NCBI RefSeq assembly: GCF_016595465.1
Contig: NZ_JAENIK010000002.1
Span: 62,001 to 126,000, forward strand
Source of the DNA: Luteolibacter yonseiensis
GTDB lineage: Bacteria > Verrucomicrobiota > Verrucomicrobiia > Verrucomicrobiales > Akkermansiaceae
DNA length: 64,000 nucleotides
Direction: 5' to 3'
Positions within the stretch are counted from its first letter, which is position 1; each line of letters opens with the position of its first letter. The notes beneath the pieces are model-generated. The model was not told where the DNA came from. It did no database searches and saw only the letters and a program-made list of their open reading frames with translations. Of this stretch, positions 9,534 to 20,654 are shown in pieces. The translations under genes were made by a program, and so were the position numbers.

Positions 9534-9592
9534 GGAGCACTGGTTTTCAGCCGACGGGGGATCGCCACCCGCCGGGCTGATGCCGGCGCTCC
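9534..9592. repeat. REP-like imperfect palindrome
   Basis: The left arm GGAGCACTGGTTTTCAGCC (9534-9552) pairs imperfectly with GGGCTGATGCCGGCGCTCC (9574-9592). A short G/C-rich inner stem CGGGGG...CCACCCG lies in the middle. It sits 24 bases after the receptor stop and 49 before the HupE start. The TGCCGGCGCTCCG end is typical of dispersed palindromic elements in such genomes. It may stabilise the upstream transcript or attenuate read-through. Confidence 0.55.
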
Positions 9593-9641
9593 GTTTGACG
9601 CTTCACAGCGGACCCTGTCCGCTCTATCCCTTTCCCGCTCC

Positions 9642-10238
9642 ATGATCCGCCCCGCGCTAGCCCTGCTGATCCTGACCACCGCCACAGCGGTGGTTCCGGA
9701 GTATTTCGTCATCGGGTTCACCCACATCCTGCCGGGGGGGCTGGATCACATCCTGTTCATCCTCGGGCTGTTTTTTCTCACGAAAAACGCGGGGGCGTTG
9801 CTGTTGCAGATGACGCTTTTCACCCTGGCGCATTCGTTGACGCTGGGGCTTTCGCTTTACGGCATCGTGCACGCTCCGACGGTTCTGGTGGAGGTCGCCA
9901 TCGCCCTGAGCATCGCGTTTGTCGCGGGGGAGAATCTGTTTTCGGACAAACTCAGCCGCTGGAGGCCGTGGGTGGTCTTCGGATCGGGATTGATCCATGG
10001 CATGGGATTCGCCCATTCGTTTGAAGAAACCCTGGTGGATTCCGGCGACTTCCTCCCGGCGTTGTTCAGCTTCAACATGGGCATCGAGTTCGGCCAGCTC
10101 GCGGTGGTGGGCATCGCGTCCGCGGCGGTGGCATTGTGGTGGAAGCGGGACTGGTATCGCACCGTCATTGCGAGGCCCGCTTCGCTCATGATCGCGAGCG
10201 CCGGGCTATACTGGGCGGTGGAGCGTTCGATCGGCTGA
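9642..10238 (+). CDS. HupE/UreJ-family membrane protein (putative metal permease)
   Basis: This is a 198-residue, strongly hydrophobic protein with about six membrane segments. Family signatures are GFTHILPGGLDHILFILGLF at residues 25-44, the AHSLTLGLSLYG segment, SGLIHGMGFAHSFEE and FNMGIEFGQL. The conserved His and acidic residues in these membrane helices are thought to bind metal in HupE/UreJ proteins, which transport nickel, cobalt or related ions. The protein acts in the cytoplasmic membrane. The upstream TonB receptor could deliver the same metal to the periplasm. No urease or hydrogenase genes are in the window, so the metal's use is unknown. Confidence 0.85.
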   Translation: MIRPALALLILTTATAVVPEYFVIGFTHILPGGLDHILFILGLFFLTKNAGALLLQMTLFTLAHSLTLGLSLYGIVHAPTVLVEVAIALSIAFVAGENLFSDKLSRWRPWVVFGSGLIHGMGFAHSFEETLVDSGDFLPALFSFNMGIEFGQLAVVGIASAAVALWWKRDWYRTVIARPASLMIASAGLYWAVERSIG

Positions 10239-10347
10239 CCGGAGGGCGGAATACGCGGGAATCCTGGAGGGAAACGATCTTGCGGCCATAATGAGCCGAC
10301 GCGGAAATCACGTGGTTTCGCAAAATGCCCGGATAGGAAAAAGGCGC

Positions 10348-10383
10348 AAAAAAACCCGATCCGCCGCGATGGCGGACCGGGTT
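10348..10383 (-). terminator. Intrinsic terminator of the small lipoprotein gene
   Basis: On the minus strand AACCCGGTCCGCC pairs with GGCGGATCGGGTT around a short ATCGC loop, with one mismatch, and runs straight into seven T residues (plus-strand A-run 10348-10354). This is a classic Rho-independent terminator placed 17 bases after the stop of the gene at 10400-10513. Confidence 0.85.
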
Positions 10384-10399
10384 CCATGAAGAGGGGAGA

Positions 10400-10513
10400 T
10401 TACTTCGAGGACACCGGAGCTGGCGCCGGAGTTGGTGCTGGCGGATTCGGGCAGCAGGAAGCGGCGAGGAAGGAAGCTGCTGCGGCTGCGATGATGAATT
10501 TAACGGTTGTCAT
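10400..10513 (-). CDS. Small proline-rich lipoprotein (37 residues)
   Basis: This reading frame is only 37 residues long and begins MTTVKFIIAAAAASFLAAS. A basic residue is followed by a hydrophobic Ala-rich stretch, then a lipobox-like A-A-S-C at Cys20 and a second Cys. The mature part is just 18 residues, dominated by Pro and Ala (PNPPAPTPAPAP) and ending VSSK. It would be a lipid-anchored mini-protein of the entericidin or osmotic-lipoprotein size class, though I do not recognise a family. Support for coding comes from the intact lipoprotein signal and the strong terminator directly downstream. It lies between hupE (convergent) and clpX (same strand, 160 bases upstream), so it is probably transcribed from its own promoter. 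Confidence 0.7.
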   Translation of the reverse strand: MTTVKFIIAAAAASFLAASCCPNPPAPTPAPAPVSSK

Positions 10514-10593
10514 GATGTTGTTTTCGGTTGTTGGTTTCTCTGCATCAGGGATCTTGTCCCAGATGACTTGAAAACAACTATCAGTTGCGTTTG

Positions 10594-10619
10594 TTGAATC
10601 AAGTTAAGTTTCGATTCAA
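10594..10619. promoter_or_regulatory. Inverted repeat between clpX and the small lipoprotein gene
   Basis: TTGAATC at 10594-10600 and its exact complement GATTCAA at 10613-10619 flank a 12-base spacer. The site lies 55 bases beyond the clpX stop and about 80 bases before the lipoprotein start. It could be an operator or part of that gene's promoter region. There is no T-run, so it is not a standard terminator. Confidence 0.3.
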
Positions 10620-10673
10620 TCGGCTGATTGTTAGCGGCCCAACAGGTGACCGGTGACGGATCGGAGCGCCATT

Positions 10674-11957
10674 TCAGGCGGCGTCCTGGTCCGCACGCTT
10701 GCGGCGGATGGCGGGCGGACGCTCGCCGGTGACCACCTGGCGGTTGATCGTGACGGACTCGATATCCTCGCGGGACGGGATGTCGAACATCACCTCGAGC
10801 ATCATTTTCTCGAAGATCGAGCGCAGGGCGCGGGCACCGGTTCCACGGCGGACGGCTTCCTCGGCGAGGGCGCGGAGCGCGTCGCGGGTGACGCGGAGCT
10901 TCACGTCGTTCATGGCCAGTTGCTTGCCATACTGTTTCACCAGCGCGTTTTTCGGCTCGGTGAGGATGGACATGAGTTCCTCCTCGGTGAGTTTTCTCAG
11001 CGCGGAAATGACCGGGATTCGGCCGATGAATTCCGGAATGAGGCCGAAATGGAGGAGATCCTCGGGCTGGACTTTTTCCAGAACGTTCACGGCAGGATCA
11101 TCGAGGTTTTCCTTCGCTGCGTCCACGTGGAAGCCCAGGGTGTTGCTGCCGAGGCGGCGTTTCACCATGTCCTCCAGTCCGACGAACGCGCCGCCGACGA
11201 TGAAGAGGATCTTCTCGGTATTGACCTGGATGTATTCCTGCTGCGGGTGCTTGCGGCCGCCTTGCGGCGGGACGTTGCAGATGGTGCCCTCGAGGATTTT
11301 CAGCAGAGCCTGCTGCACGCCCTCGCCCGAGACGTCCCGGGTGATGGAGACGTTTTCGGTCTTGCGGCCGATCTTGTCGATCTCGTCCACGTAGATGATG
11401 CCGCGTTCGGCGCGGGCGACGTCGAACTCGGAAGCCTGGAGCAGGCGGAGGATGATGTTCTCCACATCCTCGCCGACATAACCGGCTTCGGTGAGGGTGG
11501 TGGCGTCCACGATGCAGAACGGCACGTCGAGCACGCGGGCGAGCGTGCGGGCGAGCAGGGTCTTGCCCGAGCCGGTGGGCCCGAGAAGCATGATGTTGGA
11601 TTTTTCAATCTCCACGTCCTTGAACTCATCGCCGACCTTCGCCTGGTCCTGGCGCAGGCGCTGGTAGTGGTTGTAAACGGCGACGGAGAGGACTTTCTTG
11701 GCGTTCTCCTGGCCGACCACGTGTTCGTTGAGCTTCGCGAGGATGCTGGCGGGCGAGGGGATCTTGAATCCCGGCTTGTCAGCGGGCGTCTTGCCCTTCG
11801 CGGTGGCGGTGGTGCCGAGTTCCTTTTCGAGGATATTCGCGCAGACGTCGATGCACTCGTTGCAGATGTAGACTCCCGGCCCGGCGATGAGCTTTTTGAC
11901 TTCAGAGTGACTCTTTCCGCAGAAGGAGCACATGGTGAGATTTGAGGCGCGTGCCAT
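10674..11957 (-). CDS. clpX: ATP-dependent protease ATPase subunit ClpX
   Basis: The protein has 427 residues. The N-terminal C4 zinc-binding domain (CSFCGKS and CNECIDVC) recognises substrates and adaptors. The AAA+ module shows Walker [12 protein letters not shown], Walker [12 protein letters not shown], the arginine-finger region and sensor 2 near GTGARALR. The hexamer unfolds tagged proteins and threads them into ClpP. The gene is third in the tig-clpP-clpX order on the minus strand, 62 bases after clpP, so the three are probably co-transcribed. The start [13 protein letters not shown] places the zinc domain at the expected place; Met9 is an alternative. All catalytic motifs are intact. 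Confidence 0.97.
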   Translation of the reverse strand: MARASNLTMCSFCGKSHSEVKKLIAGPGVYICNECIDVCANILEKELGTTATAKGKTPADKPGFKIPSPASILAKLNEHVVGQENAKKVLSVAVYNHYQRLRQDQAKVGDEFKDVEIEKSNIMLLGPTGSGKTLLARTLARVLDVPFCIVDATTLTEAGYVGEDVENIILRLLQASEFDVARAERGIIYVDEIDKIGRKTENVSITRDVSGEGVQQALLKILEGTICNVPPQGGRKHPQQEYIQVNTEKILFIVGGAFVGLEDMVKRRLGSNTLGFHVDAAKENLDDPAVNVLEKVQPEDLLHFGLIPEFIGRIPVISALRKLTEEELMSILTEPKNALVKQYGKQLAMNDVKLRVTRDALRALAEEAVRRGTGARALRSIFEKMMLEVMFDIPSREDIESVTINRQVVTGERPPAIRRKRADQDAA

Positions 11958-12019
11958 GAGGTTACGGGAAAATAGGGGAAAATGGAGCAGCCGGGGGGTG
12001 CCCGGCTGCTGGTGAAGCG

Positions 12020-12679
12020 TCAGGCTTCGGGAGTTTTGTCTTCGATCGCCGCGGCGACGGCGTCCGGAAGCTGCTTGCGGCTTTCGAGGACCTTGTCCAC
12101 GAGGCCGTAGGCGACGGATTGCTCGGCGGTCATGTAATTGTCACGATCCGAGTCGAATTCGACCTGCTCGACGGTCTTGCCCGTGTGGTGGGCGAGGATG
12201 CCGTTCAGGCGCTTTTTCAGGTTGAACATGAACCCGATGGTGCGCTCGACGTCGGACGCGGTGCCGGAGGCGCCGCCCGAGACCTGGTGGATCATGACGT
12301 GGGAGTTCGGCAGGCAGAAGCGCTTGCCCTTCGTCCCGGCCGTCAGGAGCACGGAGCCCATGGAGGCGGCGATGCCGATGCAGTAGGTGTTCACGTCGCA
12401 GGTGAGGAACTGCATGGTGTCATACATCGCGAGGCCCGCGGTGACGGAGCCGCCGGGGGAGTTGATGTAGATGTGGATGTCCTTCTTCGGGTCCTGCATC
12501 TGCAGGAAGAGAAGCTGCGCGATGACGGAGTTCGCGACAAAATCATCGATGGGGACACCGATGAAGATGATGCGGTCCTTCAGGAGGCGCGAGTAGATGT
12601 CGAAGGAGCGCTCGCCACGACCGTCCGACTCCACGACCACGGGGACGTAGTAGTTTTTCGGCGTGCCGGAGTTGCTCAT
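12020..12679 (-). CDS. clpP: ATP-dependent Clp protease proteolytic subunit ClpP
   Basis: The protein has 219 residues from the ATG at 12679 ([13 protein letters not shown]). The frame is open further upstream, and an ATG at 12703 overlapping the end of tig is a possible alternative. The serine-protease triad is complete: Ser106 in [10 protein letters not shown], His131 in [10 protein letters not shown], and Asp180 in FDSDRDNYM. The spacing agrees with ClpP of other bacteria. Fourteen subunits form the degradation chamber that works with ClpX. Only 16 bases separate the chosen start from the trigger factor stop, so the genes are translationally close. Confidence 0.96.
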   Translation of the reverse strand: MSNSGTPKNYYVPVVVESDGRGERSFDIYSRLLKDRIIFIGVPIDDFVANSVIAQLLFLQMQDPKKDIHIYINSPGGSVTAGLAMYDTMQFLTCDVNTYCIGIAASMGSVLLTAGTKGKRFCLPNSHVMIHQVSGGASGTASDVERTIGFMFNLKKRLNGILAHHTGKTVEQVEFDSDRDNYMTAEQSVAYGLVDKVLESRKQLPDAVAAAIEDKTPEA

Positions 12680-12695
12680 TGATGATGTGGGGAAG

Positions 12696-14024
12696 TTAAG
12701 CATCGAGTGTTGTTTCGGTTGACTCCACCACGTTCGCGTGCTCGACGAGGAAGTCAATGGTCTTGCCGATGGCCATGGAACTGCGGATGTTCTGGATGCG
12801 TCCGGCGCGCTGCATGTCCTTGATGAACTTCTTGGGAGCCACTTTACGGGAATTCGCGATCTGGACGAGGTGTTGCACCAACTCTTGATCCGTCACGGAG
12901 ATCTTTTCGATGCGGGCGATTTCCTGCAAAATGAAATTCGTGCGGAGGTTCGAAACGGCCTGGTCGGCGGCGCTGGAGAAAATCTCGCTCTGCTGGGACT
13001 CGATCTCGCCTTCGGTCATGCCGGCCTTCACACCCTGGCGGACGATGGCGTCGGCCTGGCTCTGGGTTTCCTGGGCGATCAGTTCGTCCGGAAGCTCGAA
13101 ATTCACCTGGGAATTGAAGTGCGCGACGATCTGGTTGACCTTCATGTCATCGATCTTGCGGCGGCGCTCGCCTTCCATGTTCTCGGTGATGATGGTCTTG
13201 ATGCCTTCGAGCGTCTGGTCCGGAGCGAGCTTGGCGGCGAACTCGTCGTTGAGCTCGGGAAGCACGGCCGTTTTCAGTTCCTTGACGGTGACCTGGAAGG
13301 TGATCTCCTTGTTCTGGAGGTCCGCGACGGGGAAATCCTCAGGCAGGGTGATGGTGATCTCGCGGGAGTCGCCCACGTTCACGCCCACGAGCTGCGCGGC
13401 GAAGCCGGGGAGGAACGCCTTTTCATCAAGGCGGACCCAGAAGCCCTCGCGGCCGGAGAGGTAGCCGGCGGACTTGCCGAGGAATTCCTCGGTTGGCTTG
13501 CCTTCGACAGTCGAGGTGTAGTCGATGACGGCGAAGTCCTTCAGTTCGGCCGCGCGGCCCTCGATGTCGTTGAAATCGGCGAAACGCTCCTGGAGGGCGG
13601 TGAGTTGCGCCTCGATTTCTTCCGTTGGAACGGCGGCGGGTGGCACCGTGACGGTGACGCCCTTGTATTCAGGAAGAGTGACTTCCGGAGCGAGAGTCAG
13701 CTTGGAAACAAAGGTGACGGAGCCGTTTTCGTGGGTGGTCACGTCTTCCGGCACGCCGAAGTCGAGCACGTTGAGCGACTCCTGCTTGAGGGCCTCGTCG
13801 TAGGCCTCGTTGATGAGCACGCCGTTGAGCTCTTCGGAAATCTCTTTTTGGAAACGTTTTTCCACGACAGCACGCGGAGCCTTGCCTGGGCGGAATCCGG
13901 GGACGCGGGCCTTGCTGGTGTAGCCTCTGACGATCTGATCGCGCTGGCCGTTGACTTTATCCGCTGGGATTTCAACGCGAAGGGTGGCGACGCACTTTGG
14001 CTGCTTCTCGACAACAATGTTCAT
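12696..14024 (-). CDS. tig: Trigger factor (ribosome-bound chaperone and prolyl isomerase)
   Basis: The protein has 442 residues. The N-terminal ribosome-binding domain carries the signature [16 protein letters not shown] around residues 43-58. The FKBP-like isomerase domain spans roughly residues 155-245, with the conserved D-F-A-V-I-D-Y start and [19 protein letters not shown] helical C-terminal chaperone domain follows. It binds at the ribosome exit and shields nascent chains. It leads the tig-clpP-clpX operon, a common bacterial order linking folding to degradation. The start at 14024 ([20 protein letters not shown]) matches the family. The gene diverges from ilvD across a 237-base gap that should hold both promoters. 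Confidence 0.96.
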   Translation of the reverse strand: MNIVVEKQPKCVATLRVEIPADKVNGQRDQIVRGYTSKARVPGFRPGKAPRAVVEKRFQKEISEELNGVLINEAYDEALKQESLNVLDFGVPEDVTTHENGSVTFVSKLTLAPEVTLPEYKGVTVTVPPAAVPTEEIEAQLTALQERFADFNDIEGRAAELKDFAVIDYTSTVEGKPTEEFLGKSAGYLSGREGFWVRLDEKAFLPGFAAQLVGVNVGDSREITITLPEDFPVADLQNKEITFQVTVKELKTAVLPELNDEFAAKLAPDQTLEGIKTIITENMEGERRRKIDDMKVNQIVAHFNSQVNFELPDELIAQETQSQADAIVRQGVKAGMTEGEIESQQSEIFSSAADQAVSNLRTNFILQEIARIEKISVTDQELVQHLVQIANSRKVAPKKFIKDMQRAGRIQNIRSSMAIGKTIDFLVEHANVVESTETTLDA

Positions 14025-14261
14025 AATAGATAGTACCGACTTTGGCGTCGGGCGGGCAAACTAGAGGAATTTTCCGCCGAATGTCAAATGAGGTGTTCGA
14101 AAAGCGCGGTGGCCCGGTCATGGGCGAAAACCGGTGGTGCGGGGCCTGCCGGCCGACGGAAGAGGTGTTTTTCAGGAAACCACCCGCCCGGAACCCGCGT
14201 GACTTTCAACAATCTCCCGCACTTGACGTGAGGGGATTATCCGCAGGATGCTCCGCCCGCG

Positions 14262-15962
14262 ATGAACGACACAACACGCCCCTTTTCCAGTCTGATGCTT
14301 GATGGCCCCGACCGCGCCCCCAGCCGCGCGATGCTCTACGCCGTCGGTTTCAAAAAAGAAGATTTCTCCAAGCCGCAGATCGGCATCGCCTCCACCTGGA
14401 GCCAGGTCACCCCGTGCAACGTCCACATCGACAAGCTCGCCATCGAGTCCTCGAAAGGGGCCGACGCCGCGGGCGGCAAGGGCGTGATTTTCAACACCAT
14501 CACCATTTCCGACGGCATTTCCATGGGCACGGAAGGGATGAAATACTCGCTCGTTTCCCGTGAGGTGATCGCGGACTCCATCGAGACGGTGGTGGGCTGC
14601 GAGGGGATGGACGGCTTTGTCGCCATCGGCGGCTGTGACAAGAACATGCCCGGCTGTCTCATGGCCATGGCCCGGATGAACCGTCCTTCCGTGTTCGTTT
14701 ACGGCGGGACGATCCTGCCCGGCTGCGCCCACATCAAGGGCGAGAAGAAGGATCTGGACATCGTTTCCGTGTTCGAGGCCGTCGGCAAGCATGCCAATGG
14801 GGAATACACGGATGAGGAACTGGAGACCGTCGAGTCCTGCGCCATCCCCGGAGCCGGTTCCTGCGGCGGGATGTACACGGCGAACACGATGGCCAGCGCG
14901 ATCGAGGCGCTCGGCATGTCGCTGCCGAACGGTTCCGCCCAGAACGCGGTGTCCGAGGACAAGATGCGCGATTGCTTCGACTCCGGGGCCGCCGTGGTGA
15001 ACCTCATCAACCTCGGCATCAAGCCGCGCGACATCCTCACGAAGGAAGCCTTTGAAAATGCCATCACCGTGCTCATCGCTCTCGGTGGTTCGACGAACGC
15101 CGCGCTGCACATCCCCGCCATCGCCCACGCCGCGGGGATCGACATCACCATCGACGACTTCGAGCGCATCGGCAAAAACGTCCCGGTCCTCGCCGATCTC
15201 AAGCCATCCGGCAAATACGCCATGTCCGACCTCGTCGCCATCGGCGGCACCATGCCGCTGATGAAGATCCTGCTGGATGGCGGTCTGCTCCACGGCGACT
15301 GCATGACGGTCACCGGCCGAACGATGCGTGAGAACATCGAAAAATTCACCACCCCATATCCCGCGGACCAGCAGATCATCCGCCCGCTTTCGAACCCGAT
15401 CAAGAAGGACAGCCACCTGCGAGTGCTTTACGGCAACCTGGCGGAAGGCGGCGCGGTCGCGAAGATCTCCGGCAAGGAAGGCGAGCTCTTCACCGGCAAG
15501 GCCCGCGTTTTCGATTCGGAAGGCGACGGCATGAAGGCGATCCTCGCGAAGGAAATCAACAAGGGCGACGTCATCGTCATCCGCCTGGAAGGACCGAAGG
15601 GCGGTCCCGGCATGCGCGAGATGCTCGGACCCACCAGCGCCGTCATGGGCATGGGCCTCGGCAAGGACGTGGCGCTCATCACGGACGGCCGCTTCTCGGG
15701 TGGCAGCCACGGATTCGTCGTCGGCCACATCACTCCGGAAGCCTTCATGGGCGGTACCATCGGCGTCCTTGAGGACGGCGACGAGATCACCATCGACGCC
15801 GTGAACAACCGCATCGACGTGAAGCTTTCCGACGAGGAGATCGCGAAGCGCAAGGCCGAATGGGTCCAGCCCGCCCCGCGCTACACCCGCGGCGTGCTCG
15901 CGAAGTATGCCAAGCTCGTCTCCACCGCGAGCGAAGGCGCGGTGACGGACAAGTATCTGTGA
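14262..15962 (+). CDS. ilvD: Dihydroxy-acid dehydratase
   Basis: The 566-residue protein has the standard length. It dehydrates 2,3-dihydroxy-isovalerate and its methylvalerate analogue in valine, isoleucine and pantothenate synthesis. The iron-sulfur signature GGCDKNMPGCLMAMAR is present with Cys125 and Cys132, and a third cluster cysteine lies in GAGSCGGMYTANTM near residue 198. The C-terminal domain includes GPKGGPGMREMLGPTSA and TDGRFSGGSHGFVVGH. Both are IlvD/Edd family signatures, and the overall pattern is IlvD rather than Edd. No other branched-chain genes adjoin it. The start MNDTTRPFSS leads directly into the conserved region, so it is credible. Confidence 0.96.
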   Translation: MNDTTRPFSSLMLDGPDRAPSRAMLYAVGFKKEDFSKPQIGIASTWSQVTPCNVHIDKLAIESSKGADAAGGKGVIFNTITISDGISMGTEGMKYSLVSREVIADSIETVVGCEGMDGFVAIGGCDKNMPGCLMAMARMNRPSVFVYGGTILPGCAHIKGEKKDLDIVSVFEAVGKHANGEYTDEELETVESCAIPGAGSCGGMYTANTMASAIEALGMSLPNGSAQNAVSEDKMRDCFDSGAAVVNLINLGIKPRDILTKEAFENAITVLIALGGSTNAALHIPAIAHAAGIDITIDDFERIGKNVPVLADLKPSGKYAMSDLVAIGGTMPLMKILLDGGLLHGDCMTVTGRTMRENIEKFTTPYPADQQIIRPLSNPIKKDSHLRVLYGNLAEGGAVAKISGKEGELFTGKARVFDSEGDGMKAILAKEINKGDVIVIRLEGPKGGPGMREMLGPTSAVMGMGLGKDVALITDGRFSGGSHGFVVGHITPEAFMGGTIGVLEDGDEITIDAVNNRIDVKLSDEEIAKRKAEWVQPAPRYTRGVLAKYAKLVSTASEGAVTDKYL

Positions 15963-15972
15963 TCGCAAACAG

Positions 15973-16443
15973 ATGCAGAAGTCGGTTGCCATAGCGGTCC
16001 GCACCTTTCTTTTAACTGGAGCAGCCTTCCTGACAGTCGGCTGCTCCAGAACCTTGATCGGCGGGAACGGCGCGGAAGCCGAGTTTGAAGAATTGTTCGG
16101 CATCGCACCTTTGAAATCCGTGGATATCCGGTACCATGAATTTTCGAGTTATTTCGGAGGTTACCAGCGGTGGATGAGCTTCAAATATGATGCTGCGACC
16201 TACGATGCCATATTGAAAAAGGGTGACTACAAGCTTGCGAAGGTATCCATGGCAGGCTTCGGGAATACTCCGAACGCTCCCACATGGTGGCCCAAGTCGG
16301 ATCCTCCGCCTCCTCCGCGGTGCTTTCTTTATTCGCGTAGCCAGGACGATACTCCCGCAGATGAGGGTTTCCAGTTTCGGGAGTTCATGTGGCATGACGC
16401 TTCTTCCGATCAGGTCTATTATTGCAAATCTTATTGGGACTGA
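15973..16443 (+). CDS. Hypothetical lipoprotein
   Basis: This 156-residue protein starts 11 bases after ilvD. The N-terminus MQKSVAIAVRTFLLTGAAFL followed by TVGC is a lipoprotein signal with Cys24 as the lipid site. The mature part has many aromatic residues (GYQRWMSFKYDAATYDAILK) and a Pro run (SDPPPPPRCF). The central F-K-Y-D-A-A-T-Y-D stretch suggests a small folded periplasmic domain, but I recognise no family. It may share the ilvD transcript by proximity only. The next gene is also a secreted orphan. Confidence 0.75.
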   Translation: MQKSVAIAVRTFLLTGAAFLTVGCSRTLIGGNGAEAEFEELFGIAPLKSVDIRYHEFSSYFGGYQRWMSFKYDAATYDAILKKGDYKLAKVSMAGFGNTPNAPTWWPKSDPPPPPRCFLYSRSQDDTPADEGFQFREFMWHDASSDQVYYCKSYWD

Positions 16444-16798
16444 GATCGATCAGTCCTGCATGGGCCGTTTCCGGCGGTTCCGATTCCTTGAGTCTTTTGA
16501 TGTGGCTTGATGTATTGAGCTGGAAGTCCGTCAGGGAGTGGATCTTCCGGGTCTGGACCCTATTCCTGCCCTCGTTGGATTGGCTGAGAAACCGCGAGGA
16601 AAGTCAACCGAGGCATCGGCCTCCGGCGTTTGTTACGAGGTTGTCGCCTCAAGTCGGTTTCCAATTCGCATGCCATCGTGCTAATGGTCTGTTGCAAACG
16701 GCCACGGAAGCATTTCATGTCGTATGGCGGAGGTGCGCCCCGCGTGCGGCGGAATCCGACAGACCTTTTGGCGGTAATTACCCGAATACTTGAAAATC
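16444..16798. other. Gap of 355 bases without a convincing gene
   Basis: Several short frames cross this stretch, but none has a signal peptide, recognisable motif or sensible start. I see no RNA gene or clear terminator. It could be the promoter region of the gene at 16799 or a decayed reading frame. Confidence 0.5.
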
Positions 16799-17329
16799 AT
16801 GAAACTACTCCTCGCGTTTTCGCTTCTCACGGCGGCCATTTCATCCGGAGGGGAGTCGTCGCTCACCACCACCTATCAACCCTTCTTCGGGCTGGGTTAC
16901 AGCAGGATCACCATCGCTCCCGTCATCTGCCACGACTGGTATTCCCATAGCGGCCAGGCAACGGCGATCCCCCTCATTTCCGCAAAAAACGTCCCTCCCA
17001 CCAATAATCCGAAAGAAGCGGTGGAGGATGTGAACATCGCATCCCGGTGCAAGGTTTACTTTTACACGAATGACATCGGAGACCTCAGGGTCCCGCCCGA
17101 GATGACGATGGATGTCGCCAGCTTCGTTGTTCCACAGGGAAATGCGTATCCACGGGAAGAGATCATCCGCGCGTGCCTGGAGTGCCTCAGACGCTGCCTG
17201 CCGGAAAGACTTGTGGATATTCCCCTGAGTTTGAAGGCCACGGATGCCGACAAGGAGTGGGTTTCGAAAATCACGGAGGAGTTCAACTCGCATGACCGCC
17301 GCAAGGTTTTCTTCTCGCCCGAGAAATGA
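16799..17329 (+). CDS. Hypothetical secreted protein
   Basis: This 176-residue protein starts at ATG 16799. An in-frame TTG nine bases earlier is less likely. MKLLLAFSLLTAAISSGGES is a clear signal peptide. The mature part has several cysteines (ICHDW, SRCKVYFY, CLECLRRC) that could form disulfides in the periplasm, and no further membrane segment. No family is recognised. It is preceded by a lipoprotein orphan and followed by the ECF sigma factor gene, with no obvious functional link. Confidence 0.7.
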   Translation: MKLLLAFSLLTAAISSGGESSLTTTYQPFFGLGYSRITIAPVICHDWYSHSGQATAIPLISAKNVPPTNNPKEAVEDVNIASRCKVYFYTNDIGDLRVPPEMTMDVASFVVPQGNAYPREEIIRACLECLRRCLPERLVDIPLSLKATDADKEWVSKITEEFNSHDRRKVFFSPEK

Positions 17330-17431
17330 ATCCCGCCTCGCGGCCGTTTCAGATGAGACCATGAACGGTCGTCCGTATCAATTCAGGCTGTAACAAACGC
17401 GGGTGGATCCTTATGGAGGGGTTGTCGTTCC

Positions 17432-18160
17432 ATGGATACCGCCGCCCAGCCCCTGTTTCTCACCACCCGCTGGACGATCGTGCTCAGTGCCAGGGATCCC
17501 TCGTCGTCCGCATCCGCCCGGGCCTTGGAGTCCCTGTGCCAGGCCTATTGGTATCCTCTCTACGTCTTCGTCCGCCGCCAGGGGCACTCGGCCCACGACG
17601 CGCAGGACCTGACCCAGGATTTTTTCGCCAAGCTCCTGGAAAAGGATTATCTCCGTGCCGTGGAGCGGGAGAAGGGCCGCTTCCGCACGTTTCTGATCTT
17701 CGCGTTGAAACGGTTCCTGCTGAATGAATGGGACAAGCGCCGGTGTGTGAAACGCGGGGGAAGCATCACCCACCTCTCGCTCGATGCGAATCTCGCCGAG
17801 TCCCGCTATCTGATGGAGACCTGTGAATCCGAGCCCGCCGATCATCTTTATGAAAAGCGTTGGGCGCTGACGTTGCTCGATCAGGCGATGGGGAGGCTCC
17901 GGACGGACTATGAGACGACCGGACGGGGTGTGGAATTCTCCCATCTTAAAGTCTATCTCACGGTGGACCGGAGCGAGGTCTCCTATCCCGGAATCTCATC
18001 CGCCCTCGGTATGACGGAAGGAGCGGCACGCGTGGCCCTCCATCGTTTGCGCAAGCGTTTCCGCGAGGTGTTTCGTGAGGAAATCGCAGGCACCGTCTCC
18101 GCGGCGGACGAGGTGGACGACGAGGTCCGCCATGTGGTGGCCGTCCTGAGCCGGGGTTGA
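17432..18160 (+). CDS. ECF-type RNA polymerase sigma factor
   Basis: The protein has 242 residues. It begins with the T-T-R-W-T-I-V motif common in sigma factors of Planctomycetes and Verrucomicrobia. Region 2 shows YWYPLYVFVRRQGHSAHDAQ and DLTQDFFAKLLE. Region 4 is the helix-turn-helix GISSALGMTEGAARVALHRL followed by RKRFREVF. It directs RNA polymerase to a set of promoters that cannot be read from here. No anti-sigma factor adjoins. Instead the next gene, 46 bases downstream, is a Ser/Thr kinase. Such sigma-kinase pairs are a known arrangement in these phyla, so phosphorylation may control this sigma factor. Confidence 0.92.
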   Translation: MDTAAQPLFLTTRWTIVLSARDPSSSASARALESLCQAYWYPLYVFVRRQGHSAHDAQDLTQDFFAKLLEKDYLRAVEREKGRFRTFLIFALKRFLLNEWDKRRCVKRGGSITHLSLDANLAESRYLMETCESEPADHLYEKRWALTLLDQAMGRLRTDYETTGRGVEFSHLKVYLTVDRSEVSYPGISSALGMTEGAARVALHRLRKRFREVFREEIAGTVSAADEVDDEVRHVVAVLSRG

Positions 18161-18206
18161 AGTTTTTTCTCCGAGGCGGTAACAATGCGGCGCGGTTCCT
18201 TAAAAG

Positions 18207-20647
<2,441 letters not shown>

Positions 20648-20654
20648 CCGTCGG

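Noticed and set aside
10386..10571. 61-residue plus-strand frame
   Set aside because: Antisense of the small lipoprotein and starts inside its terminator region.
10653..11945. 430-residue plus-strand frame
   Set aside because: Shadow of clpX; composition rich in Asp, Glu and Val typical of antisense G+C-rich frames.
12738..14033. 431-residue plus-strand frame
   Set aside because: Shadow of trigger factor.
14172..16103. 643-residue minus-strand frame
   Set aside because: Antisense of ilvD and its neighbour; no recognisable domain.
16422..16793. 123-residue frame in the gap before the secreted orphan
   Set aside because: It overlaps the preceding gene, has no motif and no plausible signal; kept as a gap.
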